From the NCBI GenBank assembly GCA_028583405.1, contig CM053244.1:1116001-1180000 (forward strand): a DNA stretch of 64,000 bases, given 5' to 3'. Below are positions 46,586-62,415 of this stretch, one piece after another. The stretch comes from Pogonophryne albipinna. Its lineage: Eukaryota; Chordata; Actinopteri; Perciformes; Artedidraconidae. Under the pieces are notes generated by a model. That model made no database searches, had not been told where the DNA came from, and saw only the letters and a list, made by a program, of their open reading frames with translations. Every line of letters starts with the position of its first letter. Positions within the stretch are counted from its first letter, which is position 1. Both the position numbers and the translations under genes were made by a program.

Positions 46586-46881
46586 ACCCACATGCAGGAT
46601 TACTTGGCGAAACTCTTTTGGAATGACTAGCCTAGGTTTCTCTATGTCTGCCAAATACAAACGGTTGTCTTTTATGATGAAGGGATCCCCAATTACACTT
46701 TTCAGCCCCCCTGTGCTTACATCTTCATCTACTTTACATGCTTTTGCAAATGGAGGTTTTAGAGATGGGTAATTCTCCTGACTCTCTCAGAAGTTATCTG
46801 GGATTTGCCATTGGGGCTCTATAAGGGGAGTTACAGGGAGAGTATGCTCAGGGCATTTAGCTTTACCCACATGGACGGAAT
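46586..46881 (-). pseudogene. Gypsy integrase upstream part
   Basis: Minus-strand reading gives 'VGKAKCPEHTLPVTPLIEP', a stop near 46795, then 'LKSVIGDPFIIKDNRLYLAD' and 'RLVIPKEFRQVILHVG', which joins the segment beyond the hAT at 44882-46585. This is the region just before and into the integrase zinc-binding domain. Homology ends at 46881. Confidence 0.7.
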
Positions 46882-47225
46882 ATATATGAACCTATATATT
46901 TTTAATATATGTCACATATATGTTTAACATATATGTGACATATATGAAATTGGACCCCTACATATATGTCTCTCAACATATATGTACATATATATCCATA
47001 TATGCACATATATGCACACACATATATGTACATATATGGGTGCAGTGTATATGCACATATAGGTTTCACATATATGCACATATAGGTTTCACATATAGGT
47101 TTCACATATAGGTTTCACATATATGCACATATAGGTAAAACATATATCTGCATATAGGTTTCACATATATGCACATATAGGTTTCACATATATGCGCATA
47201 TATGTTTATTTACACCTATGTTCAA
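46882..47225. repeat. CATATATG / GTTTCACATATA tandem array
   Basis: AT-rich array of palindromic CATATATG words joined by CACATATAGGTTTCA spacers, most regular at 47050-47210 with a roughly 23-bp period and 12-bp sub-period. Open frames over it (Tyr/Ile/Cys-rich) are artefacts of the repeat. Confidence 0.85.
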
Positions 47226-47290
47226 GGGTTATACATAGCCTACCTACATAAAAAAATACAACACACAAAATGTATAAGTCATTAACATAA

Positions 47291-47296
47291 TTTATT
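47291..47296 (-). promoter_or_regulatory. Polyadenylation signal AATAAA of the BEN gene
   Basis: AATAAA on the minus strand begins five bases after the stop codon (47302-47304) of the BEN-domain gene. The 3' UTR would be very short. Confidence 0.7.
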
Positions 47297-47301
47297 GTCA
47301 A

Positions 47302-51987
<4,686 letters not shown>

Positions 51988-51999
51988 GGTGTAATTTAA

Positions 52000-52642
52000 T
52001 TTGTATGTTTGTTCTGTCGTGTTGTGTTTTCCTGTATCCGCGAGCGTTTGGAATTAGAAAGCGCGTGCACATCAAGCCCCCAGGAAGTGCGCCGGAGTCT
52101 GATGAGAATATTCATTGTGGCCAAACGGTGGTACTACACTTCCTTTAGGTTGCTGGGCCCTGACACACTTTTTCCCATTGACTTACATTGGGAAAGAGTG
52201 GTCTGTAACTCGTTGGATAATTTTTTTAAAACTAAATAAACTACCCAGTATGAACACTTGTTTTGCACTTATTAAAAACATTCGTTCCTCAAGTTGTAAA
52301 AATGTGCTAATAACGTTATTCTGAGAGTTATTTCCCTCGGCATTATGAACGCGCATCTAACCCACGGGACCGCGCCGCCCGGCACGTTCATGTTACGTGT
52401 TCAGTACTACATGCGTTTATCTTTACCCATGGATGCACAATAACAACAGACCATATCGCCTTACTGCCAGCCCACGGAGCTGTAATAATGGATATATTGC
52501 ACATGTTTGCTGTAATTCATCATTTAAAAAATATTATACTACATGGGCTGTATGATGTAAATGTTGTATTAAATAAAGTTAATATTACCGAAGTTAGATT
52601 AACGTCCCTGTAGCTTATTATTGCACTAAGAAGCTTATTGCA

Positions 52643-52678
<36 letters not shown>

Positions 52679-53764
52679 TGCAATAATTCTTTCATGCTAA
52701 ATGAAGCTCTGTTGGATATCATTAGATCCTGTTGCAGCGTAATATAAGTACATAACGATTGATGTTTACATTAGCATAATTACTAGCTAGCCGCTAGCTG
52801 CTAACTGCCGCCTCGTTAATATCAAATCCATCACAATCCATCACAACTATTACCATGCTGTCATGAACGTGCGGTGCTGTTACGTGTACGCAAATTGACG
52901 TGCTTGATGTGAACGAGCATTTTGGTTTGGCGCATGCTCTATGAGCTCACATACGGGTACTTCTCAGGCATGCCGGGTAATCTGTGACGTTTCACTCTCT
53001 CAAAAGTTGGGCCATTTGATCATTTTTAACATTTTAAGAATGGCGTTTATCTTTTTTGAGAATTAGTTCTTATTTTATTTTCTTTATTTGGTTCTACAAC
53101 AGATGATACAAATGTTTGTGTCCGTAAATGTGTAGGCCTACTAACAGAGGCGGGGGGTGTGTGTAACGGGGACAGAGCTGGCTGCTGTCAGACGATCAGC
53201 TGTGCAGCGTCATCACAAAGCTGCTTCGGACGTCACATGTCACGTATTTGAAGCAAGCTTCGAATCACTGCTTCTATGGAATAGGAAGTCCAGGGTTGAA
53301 GCTCCGTTCGAAGCTTCAGTGTCAAACTGCCATTACTAGTAAACAGACAGTCAGTTGCCAACTCGCCCGTTGCGCCAAACAGTTTAAAAATGGATCGACT
53401 TGTAAGATATAAACGATACCTCGTCGACGACGAAGCGGCCATTCCACGCACAACGAGGAAAAGATGAAAAAAACAGTAAGTAATTGTTCATGAAAATGTT
53501 TGCTAGCGATGCTAACGTTAGCATGCCAACGTCAACATCGAACGTTATAATTAATTTCATATTTTTTATTATTTTTCTTTGACACTTGCCGTGGTAATGT
53601 AAACGTAAATTTTCTAATGTCAATATAGCTACTTAAAAGTGGAACAGCTAGGGGCATTAGTATAGGCTGGGGCCCATGGCTGTTGAAGTAGCTAACATAA
53701 TTTTTTTTGGAATATGAGGCAAACAAACCATGCAAACGGCTACATTCTGTTGTTGGGCACAAAC
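52000..53764. other. Region upstream of the BEN gene
   Basis: It should contain the promoter of the minus-strand BEN gene, but I see no clear TATA box. A stretch with GTGGTACTACACTTCC (about 52125) looks like a dispersed fish repeat. Near 53391 a short plus-strand frame (MDRLVRYKRYLVDDEAA) ends in TGA before a GTAAGT at about 53476; upstream of it are repeated TTCGAAGC words (53255-53320), reminiscent of hAT leader regions. Not enough for a gene call. Confidence 0.35.
52635..52686. repeat. TA-rich perfect hairpin
   Basis: TTATTGCACTGT (52635-52646) and its exact reverse complement (52675-52686) flank a (TA)n core, so the 52-bp segment can form a near-perfect cruciform. Confidence 0.9.
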
Positions 53765-54167
53765 CAGTGGTGGAAAAAGTACTCTTACTTGTATCAATAC
53801 TGCAATGTAGAAATACTCTGTTACAAGTAAAAGTCCGATTATTTACTTGAGTAAAAGTACAAAAGTATTGGTACAATTTTTGTTTTAACTTAAAATGCCA
53901 AGTAGAAAGTACTCGCGATGCATTGTGAGCTTGTAGATCTGCTATTTTCATATGGCCAAAACGTTTATAAGCCTGAAGTGGTTAATGTATGTTTTGTAAA
54001 AGTTTTCAAATAATTGTAGTGGAGTAAAAGTACAATATTCGCCTCTGAGATGTAGTGGAGTAGAAGTAAAAATACTGAAAATGGGAAATACTCCAGCAAA
54101 GTAAAAAAAGTACCTATAATTATATAAATTGTACTTAAGTACAATACTTAGTTACTTTACACCACTG
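53765..54167. mobile_element. hAT MITE (CAGTGGTGGAAAAAGTACTC)
   Basis: The ends CAGTGGTGGAAAAAGT and ACTTTACACCACTG are degenerate inverted termini. The flanks GCACAAAC and GCAGAAAC match at seven of eight. The interior is rich in AAGTAAAAGTAC and AGTACTT words and matches the outer MITE at 36384-39106. 403 bp. Confidence 0.88.
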
Positions 54168-54476
54168 GCAGAAACCTATAAACATATGTAATAATCCCCC
54201 CCTTTATAAATGAACCACATGAAACCTGGCATTCCTGTATATGCAAACATTCGATGGACAATAATGGCACAAATAGCTGATCTGATCGACCATAATTTTA
54301 AACAATTAAGGCTATAATTACTAACTCAAAAAAGGGATGCCAGGCTATAAGTGGGTTAGTCTGTCTGTGGGTTTTATACATTTTTAACCAATGAAAAGTA
54401 TTGACCATTTCATTTTTTAAATAAAATTAATACATTTTATACACCTTTTAAGCACCTTTACATGTTATGTATAGGT

Positions 54477-54488
<12 letters not shown>

Positions 54489-54565
<77 letters not shown>
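54489..54565. repeat. AC microsatellite
   Basis: Pure (AC)n of about 77 bp preceded by a short TA run, in otherwise unassigned AT-rich DNA (54176-54774). Confidence 0.97.
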
Positions 54566-54570
<5 letters not shown>

Positions 54571-54769
54571 GTATGAGAGGTTCCAGGTTGAATTGAGGCG
54601 AATATTTGTAATGTTCAGAGTTTGTTGTGTTTAATATTCATGAGAATATTTGTCATTGTTCAAATGATAATAAACATTAGCATAAAGCATATTTGTCCAC
54701 TCATATGTTGATAAGAGTATTAAAAACTTGAAAAATATCCCTCTAAGGTACATTTAGAACAGATAAAAA

Positions 54770-54848
54770 ATGTGCGATTAATCGCGATTAACTATGGACA
54801 ATCATGCGATTAATCGCGATTAAATATTTTAATCGACTGACAGCCCTA
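54770..54848 (-). mobile_element. hAT right end (TAGGGCTGTCAGTCGATTAA)
   Basis: It ends CGACTGACAGCCCTA with GCGATTAATCGCGATTAA words twice, a hAT terminus of the same broad type as 39935. The flank CAAATTAC has no partner found. Confidence 0.6.
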
Positions 54849-55129
54849 CAAATTACACAAAGGACTTGTCAGTACAATTACCTTTGAGATACTAAATTAA
54901 GTTGATTAAATCAATAACGGTTATAGTGGTTGTTTATAAGGTTTTTATTGCAGGGCTACACATTATCGTTCTGAAGTAAGACGGTTTGAAATGATTGCAA
55001 TGTTAGTTGCTGAACTGACGACGAAACACAGGCAGCTAACAAGCAGCAATGGAGTTAAGATTACTGGCATAATTTAATGACATGCTTAATAAAGCCCAAC
55101 TAAATAAATGAGATGTTACAGGTGCATAC

Positions 55130-55221
55130 CTTTTATCTTTTGAGCGTTTCTCTTCTTCTTCTTCTTTCCTTTTCTTTCTAAACTGGGCCCCTGATGCCTT
55201 GTGCCTTTTTTTCTCCATCAC
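55130..55221 (-). CDS. Possible first exon of a ZMYM1-like (hAT-derived) protein
   Basis: The minus-strand frame starts MMEKKRHKASGAQFRKKRKE, followed by EEEEKRSKDK, and ends at a plausible donor (AAAAG|GTATGC). 'SGAQFRKKRKEEEE' is the typical N-terminus of fish ZMYM1-like/hAT DUF4371 proteins. No downstream exon with TTF or DUF4371 motifs was seen at lower coordinates within reach, so this is likely the surviving 5' exon of a truncated transposon or retrogene. Confidence 0.45.
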
Positions 55222-55531
55222 CGTCGGTATTGAAGTTCGACCCGAGAATCAATGCATAATGATGTCAACCAAGTTGCCGTAGTCAGTTTTTAAATATTCT
55301 TTATTGTTTCATGCACAACTATTTATATTGTATGAATGAAATTGGTGGCATTTCGAGGCGTGAGATTAATTGAAATAATTGCAGTACTACTATATAAACA
55401 TCGAAAGTGATTATTTGATAGAGATGATTTACCCGCCGCCCCCTCTCTCTCCCCCATAGTGAGGCGACCTGAGATCACCGCCGCCCTTCTTTGAGTGTGA
55501 GACCTTCCACCCCAGCTGCCTGCTGTCTTAA
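55222..55531. other. Unassigned spacer
   Basis: No recognised gene or repeat. A C-rich stretch (55430-55465) is the only conspicuous feature. Confidence 0.4.
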
Positions 55532-56225
55532 CCTGTTAAGCCCCAAGCCTGTTTTTCAGGTCTCAGGATCGAAAATGACATTCCCAGAACAAATGACTAT
55601 ATCTTCACTTCTAAAAGGGGTAAATTAATAATCTTTTTTCTTAAAAGCAATGATAAACCTGTGAGTTGGATGTAGGAGAGTCAGAATCAATATAGAATTT
55701 TTTTATTTTAAAGTAAATTCAGATTGAACATAGTAAAACAATTTAAATTATAGTTTCCGTCCAAAAAAAAACATTACTTATAGTGAAAACCACCCTTGAA
55801 TGATGGGATAGTAGACTAAAAGCTTTAGGAATCCAAACTATAAGTACCCTGTATCAAGATTGATGCAAAACAAGTTTAATTTGACCTTTTTAGAGAGGTT
55901 TAGAAAAAAAAACCCACCTCTGGGGTCATTTGGGTGTTTGCCATATCTCTGGAACCCATTGGTCGATTTTGGGGATTGACACCTCTTTTGAACCGTTAGA
56001 GCCAATAGCATTGAGGGGAAGTTCCTAAATCCACCTACACGTTTCCATTGAGGAGTGAGAGTGATGCACACACAGTTTGCCCAAACCGAAAGCTACGTTA
56101 CGCTCTGAAAACCGAAAACTGAAAACTAGGCTTAATGTCATAAATATTACGATGGATTATCAGTAATCATTTCAAAGTGACAGAGACATTGGATTAACCT
56201 TCAGCAGCGTTTATATGCATTTTAA
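55532..56225 (-). mobile_element. Family P piggyBac-like element fragment
   Basis: TTAA (55528-55531) is followed by CCTGTTAAGCCCCAAGCCTG, a one-mismatch version of the CCTCTTAAGCCC terminus, and then the same body as the 219-860 fragment. It extends into the region equivalent to 14580-14620 of the full element (TTAACCTTCAGCAGCGTTTA) and is truncated about 56225. Confidence 0.75.
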
Positions 56226-56777
56226 TCAAGCGGCAAACTCTGGGGCAGAGCCGGGACGCCAATAAGGAAGTGCCACAAACTACAGTTCATCTATTGGCCG
56301 ATAGGCGATGACTGCAGAAAGGATGAATTTCCATAGACCCCCATGTTAAAATGCACAACTTTACAGCAGAAATAAACATGTTTCTACCCCTGGATGCAAT
56401 AAAATTATTCGGGATATACTTAGATTCCACCTTAATGATTATTAATTGTTGAGTGAATTGTTTTATAACGCAACCCTTTTATCTTCAAGTTTTTGCATAA
56501 ATTAGGGCGTGGTCATTTTGATGGACAGGTACGTGCCTCACTGTCAGCCACTGGAGCCAAGTATGTAATGTAACAATATTTTATTATATATATATATATA
56601 TATGCTTATAATGTCTTAAATTACAGCCGGTCCTTTGAGGGCAACCTTAATGTTAATGTGGCCCGCAATGAAATGTCTTTGACCCAGCAACACATCCTGA
56701 CTTGAATATGATTGGATAAAAGCTCCAACATTAACAACCATTACTCGAGGCAACGCAAACGAGCGCAACAGAGAAAA
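56226..56777. other. Dispersed-repeat-like spacer
   Basis: It contains GCCACAAACTACAGTTCATC and TCCATAGACCCCCATGTTAA, phrases I associate with a common fish repeat of uncertain class. A short TA run lies at 56585-56602. No gene recognised. Confidence 0.35.
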
Positions 56778-56785
56778 GCTATGAC

Positions 56786-57682
56786 AGGGTTGCCAACTTT
56801 GGGTACCTGGTTGGAGTGAGATTTTGATATCATGGGTTTAATTCATGGTTTAATTACACATATGCGCACTAAATGACTGCTATCGTGTCAGCAGCGGGAC
56901 CTTAGCATATATATAGGATATATATATATACAATATATACAAATACACAATATTGGACACAGACTATAAAAGGCACAAAGTTTCATTCAGTAATGAAAGT
57001 CAAACACATGTTTGCTTTCCACTGTTTTATTGTGTGCCTGTCGCGATAAGCAATTAATTGACTTATCGTACGATAAATTAAAATGAACTCAATACATTTA
57101 CATTTACATGAGGATGTGACTAGCAGTTTGAAAGGATGTACTTGAATTATTATTATATATTATCATTATGTAAGTGGTCTAAAATGGTCATACAACGGTG
57201 CAGACAATATTATCGGTTATCGCAATAATTTCCGGGAAAATGTATCCAACAAAATTAATTATCGTGAGACACACACACACAGACAAATCTACAGACTTAC
57301 TCCAAACTGCCAAATATATTAATTAACACACTCTCACTCTCATATACTCTTGGACTCTATTTTGGCCTAGTAGAACAATAAGCAGCAGACTTTTACTTTT
57401 TTATCATTTCTACTGGATCTGCTCATGCGCAATACGGGTCGGGGATGGACCAACCGGCTCCCACTGCTCTGCTGTCTGTTAACGTTGTTAAGAGTGGTGG
57501 GGGCGGGGAGGGAGCGGATCGACAGCTTGAGCAGCTGTCAACTCAACATTGTAAATAACCAACCAAAAACGATCGACGGTTCATCTTGTTTTTGGCGTGA
57601 GAATAGTTTGGGCAGCGTGAGAGCGTGAGATTGACAGTGAAAGCGTGTGTCACACGCCAGATGCGTGAGAGTTGGCAACCCT
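56786..57682. mobile_element. hAT-like element (AGGGTTGCCAAC)
   Basis: The termini AGGGTTGCCAACT and AGTTGGCAACCCT are inverted. The flanks GCTATGAC and GCTATGAA match at seven of eight. The interior near 57035-57270 has CGCGATAA/TTATCG words in both orientations, suggesting a further nested repeat. 897 bp, no coding sequence. Confidence 0.75.
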
Positions 57683-57690
57683 GCTATGAA

Positions 57691-58811
<1,121 letters not shown>

Positions 58812-59563
58812 CTGCTGATGTTCAGGTGTTTATCAGTATGTAGTGTCTCTACTTTAAAGAGTCCTCTCCTGCTGATGTTCAGGTGTATATCAGTATGTAG
58901 TGTCTCTACTTTAAAGAGTCCTCTCCTGCTGATGTTCAGGTGTTTATCAGTATGTAGTGTCTCTACTTTAAAGAGTCCTCTCCTGCTGATGTTCAGGTGT
59001 ATATCAGTATGTAGTGTCTCTACTTTAAAGAGTCCTCTCCTGCTGATGTTCAGGTTCATATCAGTATGTAGTGTCTCTACTTTAAAGAGTCCTCTCCTGC
59101 TGATGTTCAGGTGTATATCAGTATGTAGTGTCTCTACTTTAAAGAGTCCTCTCCTGCTGATGTTCAGGTGTTTATCAGTATGTAGTGTCTCTACTTTAAA
59201 GAGTCCTCTCCTGCTGATGTTCAGGTGTATATCAGTATGTAGTGTCTCTACTTTAAAGAGTCCTCTCCTGCTGATGTTCAGGTTCATATCAGTATGTAGT
59301 GTCTCTACTTTAAAGAGTCCTCTCCTGCTGATGTTCAGGTGTATATCAGTATGTAGTGTCTCTACTTTAAAGAGTTCTCTCCTGCTGATGTTCAGGTGTA
59401 TATCAGTATGTAGGGTCTCTACTTTAAAGAGTCCTCTCCTGCTGATGTTCAGGTGTATATCAGTATGTAGTGTCTCTACTTTAAAGAGTCCTCTCCTGCT
59501 GATGTTCAGGTGTATATCAGTATGTAGTGTCTCTACTTTAAAGAGTCCTCTCCTGCTGATGTT
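58812..59563. repeat. 57-bp minisatellite, 13 units
   Basis: Units start CTGCTGATGTTCAGGT and repeat every 57 bp with very high identity. Three variants differ at the middle (GTTTATC = A, GTATATC = B, TCATATC = C) in the order A B A B C B A B C B B B B. Because 57 is divisible by three, the array is open for over 250 codons on both strands (19-residue protein repeats). This is a repeat artefact, not evidence for a gene. Confidence 0.97.
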
Positions 59564-59699
59564 ATGTTTAATCACTTAAAGAAACAACCTTTGAGAGGAG
59601 GACACTGGAGGGAAAGCTGAGAGTAAAAGAGCTCGGACCTGATCAGCCTGACATAGGCAAGCAAAGACAACACACAACTTCACTTTACGGGGCCAAAAC

Positions 59700-59864
59700 G
59701 GCAAATACGTCTTACCTTTGCTGTTTTCTGATCAAAAGTTGTGTTCAATGGCATTATAATGCATATAAACGCTGCTGAAGGTTAATCCAATGTCTCTGTG
59801 TCACTTTGAAATGATTACTGATAATCCATCATAAATGTATTTCACTAAGAGTAGTTTGCATATA
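59700..59864 (+). mobile_element. Family P element fragment
   Basis: CGTCTTACCTTTGCTGTTTT and GATCAAAAGTTGTGTTCA followed by AACGCTGCTGAAGGTTAATC match positions 14550-14670 of the full family P element. It is cut at a TA by the Tc1-like terminus at 59865. Confidence 0.65.
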
Positions 59865-60192
59865 CAGTGGGGCAAAAAAGTATTTAGTCAGCCACCAATT
59901 GTGCAAGTTCTCCCACTTAAAAAGATGAGAGGCCTGTAATTTTCATCCTAGGTACACTTCAACTATGAGAGACAGAATGGGGGGAAAGAATCCAGGAAAT
60001 CACATTGTAGGATTTTTAATGAATTAATTGGTAAATTCCTCGGTAAAATAAGTATTTGGTCACCTACAAACAAACAAGATTTCTGGCTCTCACAGACCTG
60101 TAACTTCTTTAAGAGCCTCCTCTGTCCTCCACTTGTTAACTGTATTTATGGCACCTATTTGAACTCGTTATCAGTATAAAAGACACCTGTCC
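59865..60192 (+). mobile_element. Tc1-like transposon, 5' part
   Basis: CAGTGGGGCAAAAAAGTATT after a TA is the terminus of a very common fish Tc1-like family. The following sequence (AAGTATTTGGTCA, then GTATAAAAGACACCTGTCC) keeps its order. It stops abruptly at 60192, where the LINE begins. The transposase part is not in the window. Confidence 0.8.
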
Positions 60193-60337
60193 GGTCTTCC
60201 GGCGGCGCCATGAGGTAGGAGACAGGGTGGAAACTAGCTCGTCCAAAAACCAACGAAAACAAGCTCTTTAAAACAATATTTAAGGCAGTAACTTAACCTA
60301 AGACAAAACCTGACGGATACAAGTAATTTTTAAAAGG

Positions 60338-61288
60338 ATGGATAAAAAACTGAAACCTGGTAAGAAAAATATTGCGAGTGACCGACACACCGAAACAACG
60401 AGGCCGGAGATGAAGCGTGTGAGCGGAGAGGAGGACTCGGTGATACTGGCGGAGATACGCAAGCTGAGAAACGTGCACACAGAAGCGGCTAACGACACGA
60501 AAGAGGCTCTGACTCGACTAGACAATGTCCTTAAAGACATGGTGGAAAGAACAGCCTTGTTAGAGCAGCGAATGGTGAAGACTGAAGACAGGATGGCGCG
60601 GCTGGAACGTTCGGTTGCCTTCCTGCTTCACCAAGAGGCAAAGTTAGCTGCCAAGTGTGACGATTTGGAATCAAGGTCGAGACGCAACAATGTGCGGATA
60701 CATGGCATACCCGAGGGCTCTGAGAAAAATGACACAATAGGGTTTATATCTGGCTTTATTCGTTCATCACTGCAAATCCCGGCGGAGGTGGATAGTCGCA
60801 TCGAAAGAGCGCACCGCTCGCTGCTCGCCACACCGAAGGAGAACACGGCTCCTCGGAGAGCGATAATTGTTCGCTTTTTTTTCGCTACAGGGTGAAAAAG
60901 CAGGTCATACAGCAGGCATGGAAATAAAAGACCATATGAGGGATGGACCATCTACTTCAATCAAGATTACACAAATGAGGTTCAGAAAAAGAGAAAGCAG
61001 GTGCGGGACATAATAAAAAAGTTAAAGGACAAGAACGTCAAGGCACAGTCCCCATATCCTGCACAGCTAAAAGTGTTCCGGCATCAGGACTAAGATATTC
61101 ACTACATTAACGGAGGCTGCGCCTATGCTGAGGGACATGGGGATCCATGTACAGGAGGAAGAGAGTGATGAACTACAGAGGCTGAGAACGCAAAGCAGTT
61201 GGACAATGGTGACGAGACAGAGGAGAAGAGGACAGAGAAGAGGAGTCAGCCTCACACCAGGGCCAGACCCACAGGCCGTCACAGAATA
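60338..61288 (+). pseudogene. LINE ORF1 (L1-type RNA-binding protein)
   Basis: The open part (60338-60895, 185 residues) has an N-terminal basic region, a coiled coil (about residues 30-105, ending 'LAAKCDDLESRSRRNN') and the start of the RRM-like domain ('VRIHGIPEGSE'). A frameshift in a T-run at about 60880 breaks it. The C-terminal domain continues in other frames ('VKAQSPYPAQLKVF', then 'LTEAAPMLRDMGIHVQEEE') to a stop near 61288. ORF1p trimers coat LINE RNA and act as nucleic-acid chaperones (known for L1). Confidence 0.8.
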
Positions 61289-61737
61289 AACTCACGGTCA
61301 TGATCACTATGGTAAGGACGAGAAAAAGAACTAGAACAAATATATATAAAATCAGGAGAAGGTCCTGAAACATAGTGAGACAATTAGAGATATGCCTAAC
61401 ATAATGTACGTATAACACAAGCAGAGCTTTTTAGAGTAATATACTACCTGTGCAAACTACTGAAAATGTTGGTAATATAGAGCAAATTCACAACTCACTT
61501 TGAGTAAGTAGCAACTTTACATAACAGCTGGAAGTTGCAAGTGCACATCGTGCTATTTCCCCAGGGAGAATTTGCCACACCTCTCTGGTTAGGGGACTTT
61601 TGGGAGTCATGTTGTTTTGTCATTGTTTATGTGTTCTGATGGAGATGTTTATTGTTTACCTTTTTCGCTGTGTGGTTTTGCACAGTTGTTTTGATTTACA
61701 TGAGGTGCAAAACTGAGGGGTTTCAACATAAATCAAT

Positions 61738-62415
61738 ATGAGTAGGTTTAATATTGTATCCTATAATGTCCACGGTTTAAATCACCCCATAAAAAGGAAA
61801 AAGATAATGAGCCAACTAAAGAAACTAAAATGTTCAATTGCGTTGCTTCAAGAAACCCATCTTGTCGAGGTTGAAAGCCAAAAGCTAAAAAGAGAGTGGG
61901 TAAACCAAGTATTTCATGCTTCATATGGCAAGAGAAGGGGCGTGGCCATACTAATTAATAGATCTCTGCCATTTTCAGCAGAGAAAGTGATAAAAGATCA
62001 CATGGGAAGATTTGTAATGGTAATTGGCTCTATTGGAGACATGGCTATTTCCATACTGAACGTGTACGCCCCAAATGAAGAGAATGAGGATTTCTTTTTA
62101 AACATAGCTAAGATTATTACTACTAATGGAAAAGGCATAATAATAGTTGGAGGGGATTTTAATACTGTACAGAGCGGAAAATTAGACAGGTTGCCACCAG
62201 AACAAGGACCAACTTCCAAAAAATCTAAGGTGTTGAACAATGTTGTTAAAGAGCTGGGTCTCATAGATCCATGGAGAAACACCAACCCCAGAGGGAAGGA
62301 TTTTACTTTCTATTCTAACCCACATGGTAGCTATTCAAGGATAGACTTGTTTTGTGTGTCACAACAACATATACACAAAGTCTTGAATTGTGACAGAGAC
62401 TATAACCATAAGTGA
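61738..62415 (+). pseudogene. LINE ORF2, AP-type endonuclease
   Basis: From a Met at 61738 the frame reads 'NIVSYNVHGLNHPIKR', 'ALLQETHL', 'ILNVYAPNEENEDF', 'IIIVGGDFNTV' and 'SRIDLFCVS', all conserved APE endonuclease motifs. The last motif (SDHAPI) is in the next frame (62405-62425), so one frameshift lies at about 62395. It nicked target DNA for target-primed reverse transcription. Confidence 0.85.

Larger units (their letters stand above)
42309..46881 (-). mobile_element. Gypsy (Gmr1-type) LTR retrotransposon, pol region, interrupted
   Basis: On the minus strand pol is ordered integrase (46881 to 43682, interrupted by hAT elements), then reverse transcriptase, then RNase H (43680 to about 42315). 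Typical Gypsy elements have integrase last. Integrase-first is the order described for the Gmr1 group of deuterostome Ty3/Gypsy elements. Gag and the 5' LTR are not recognised upstream: the match stops at 46881 where an AT-rich tandem repeat begins. Stops and frameshifts make it inactive. Confidence 0.8.

Noticed and set aside
46902..47111. Tyr/Ile/Cys-rich frames on both strands
   Set aside because: Translation of the CATATATG array.
46882..47225. CRISPR array
   Set aside because: Eukaryotic DNA; low-complexity tandem repeat with no unique spacers.
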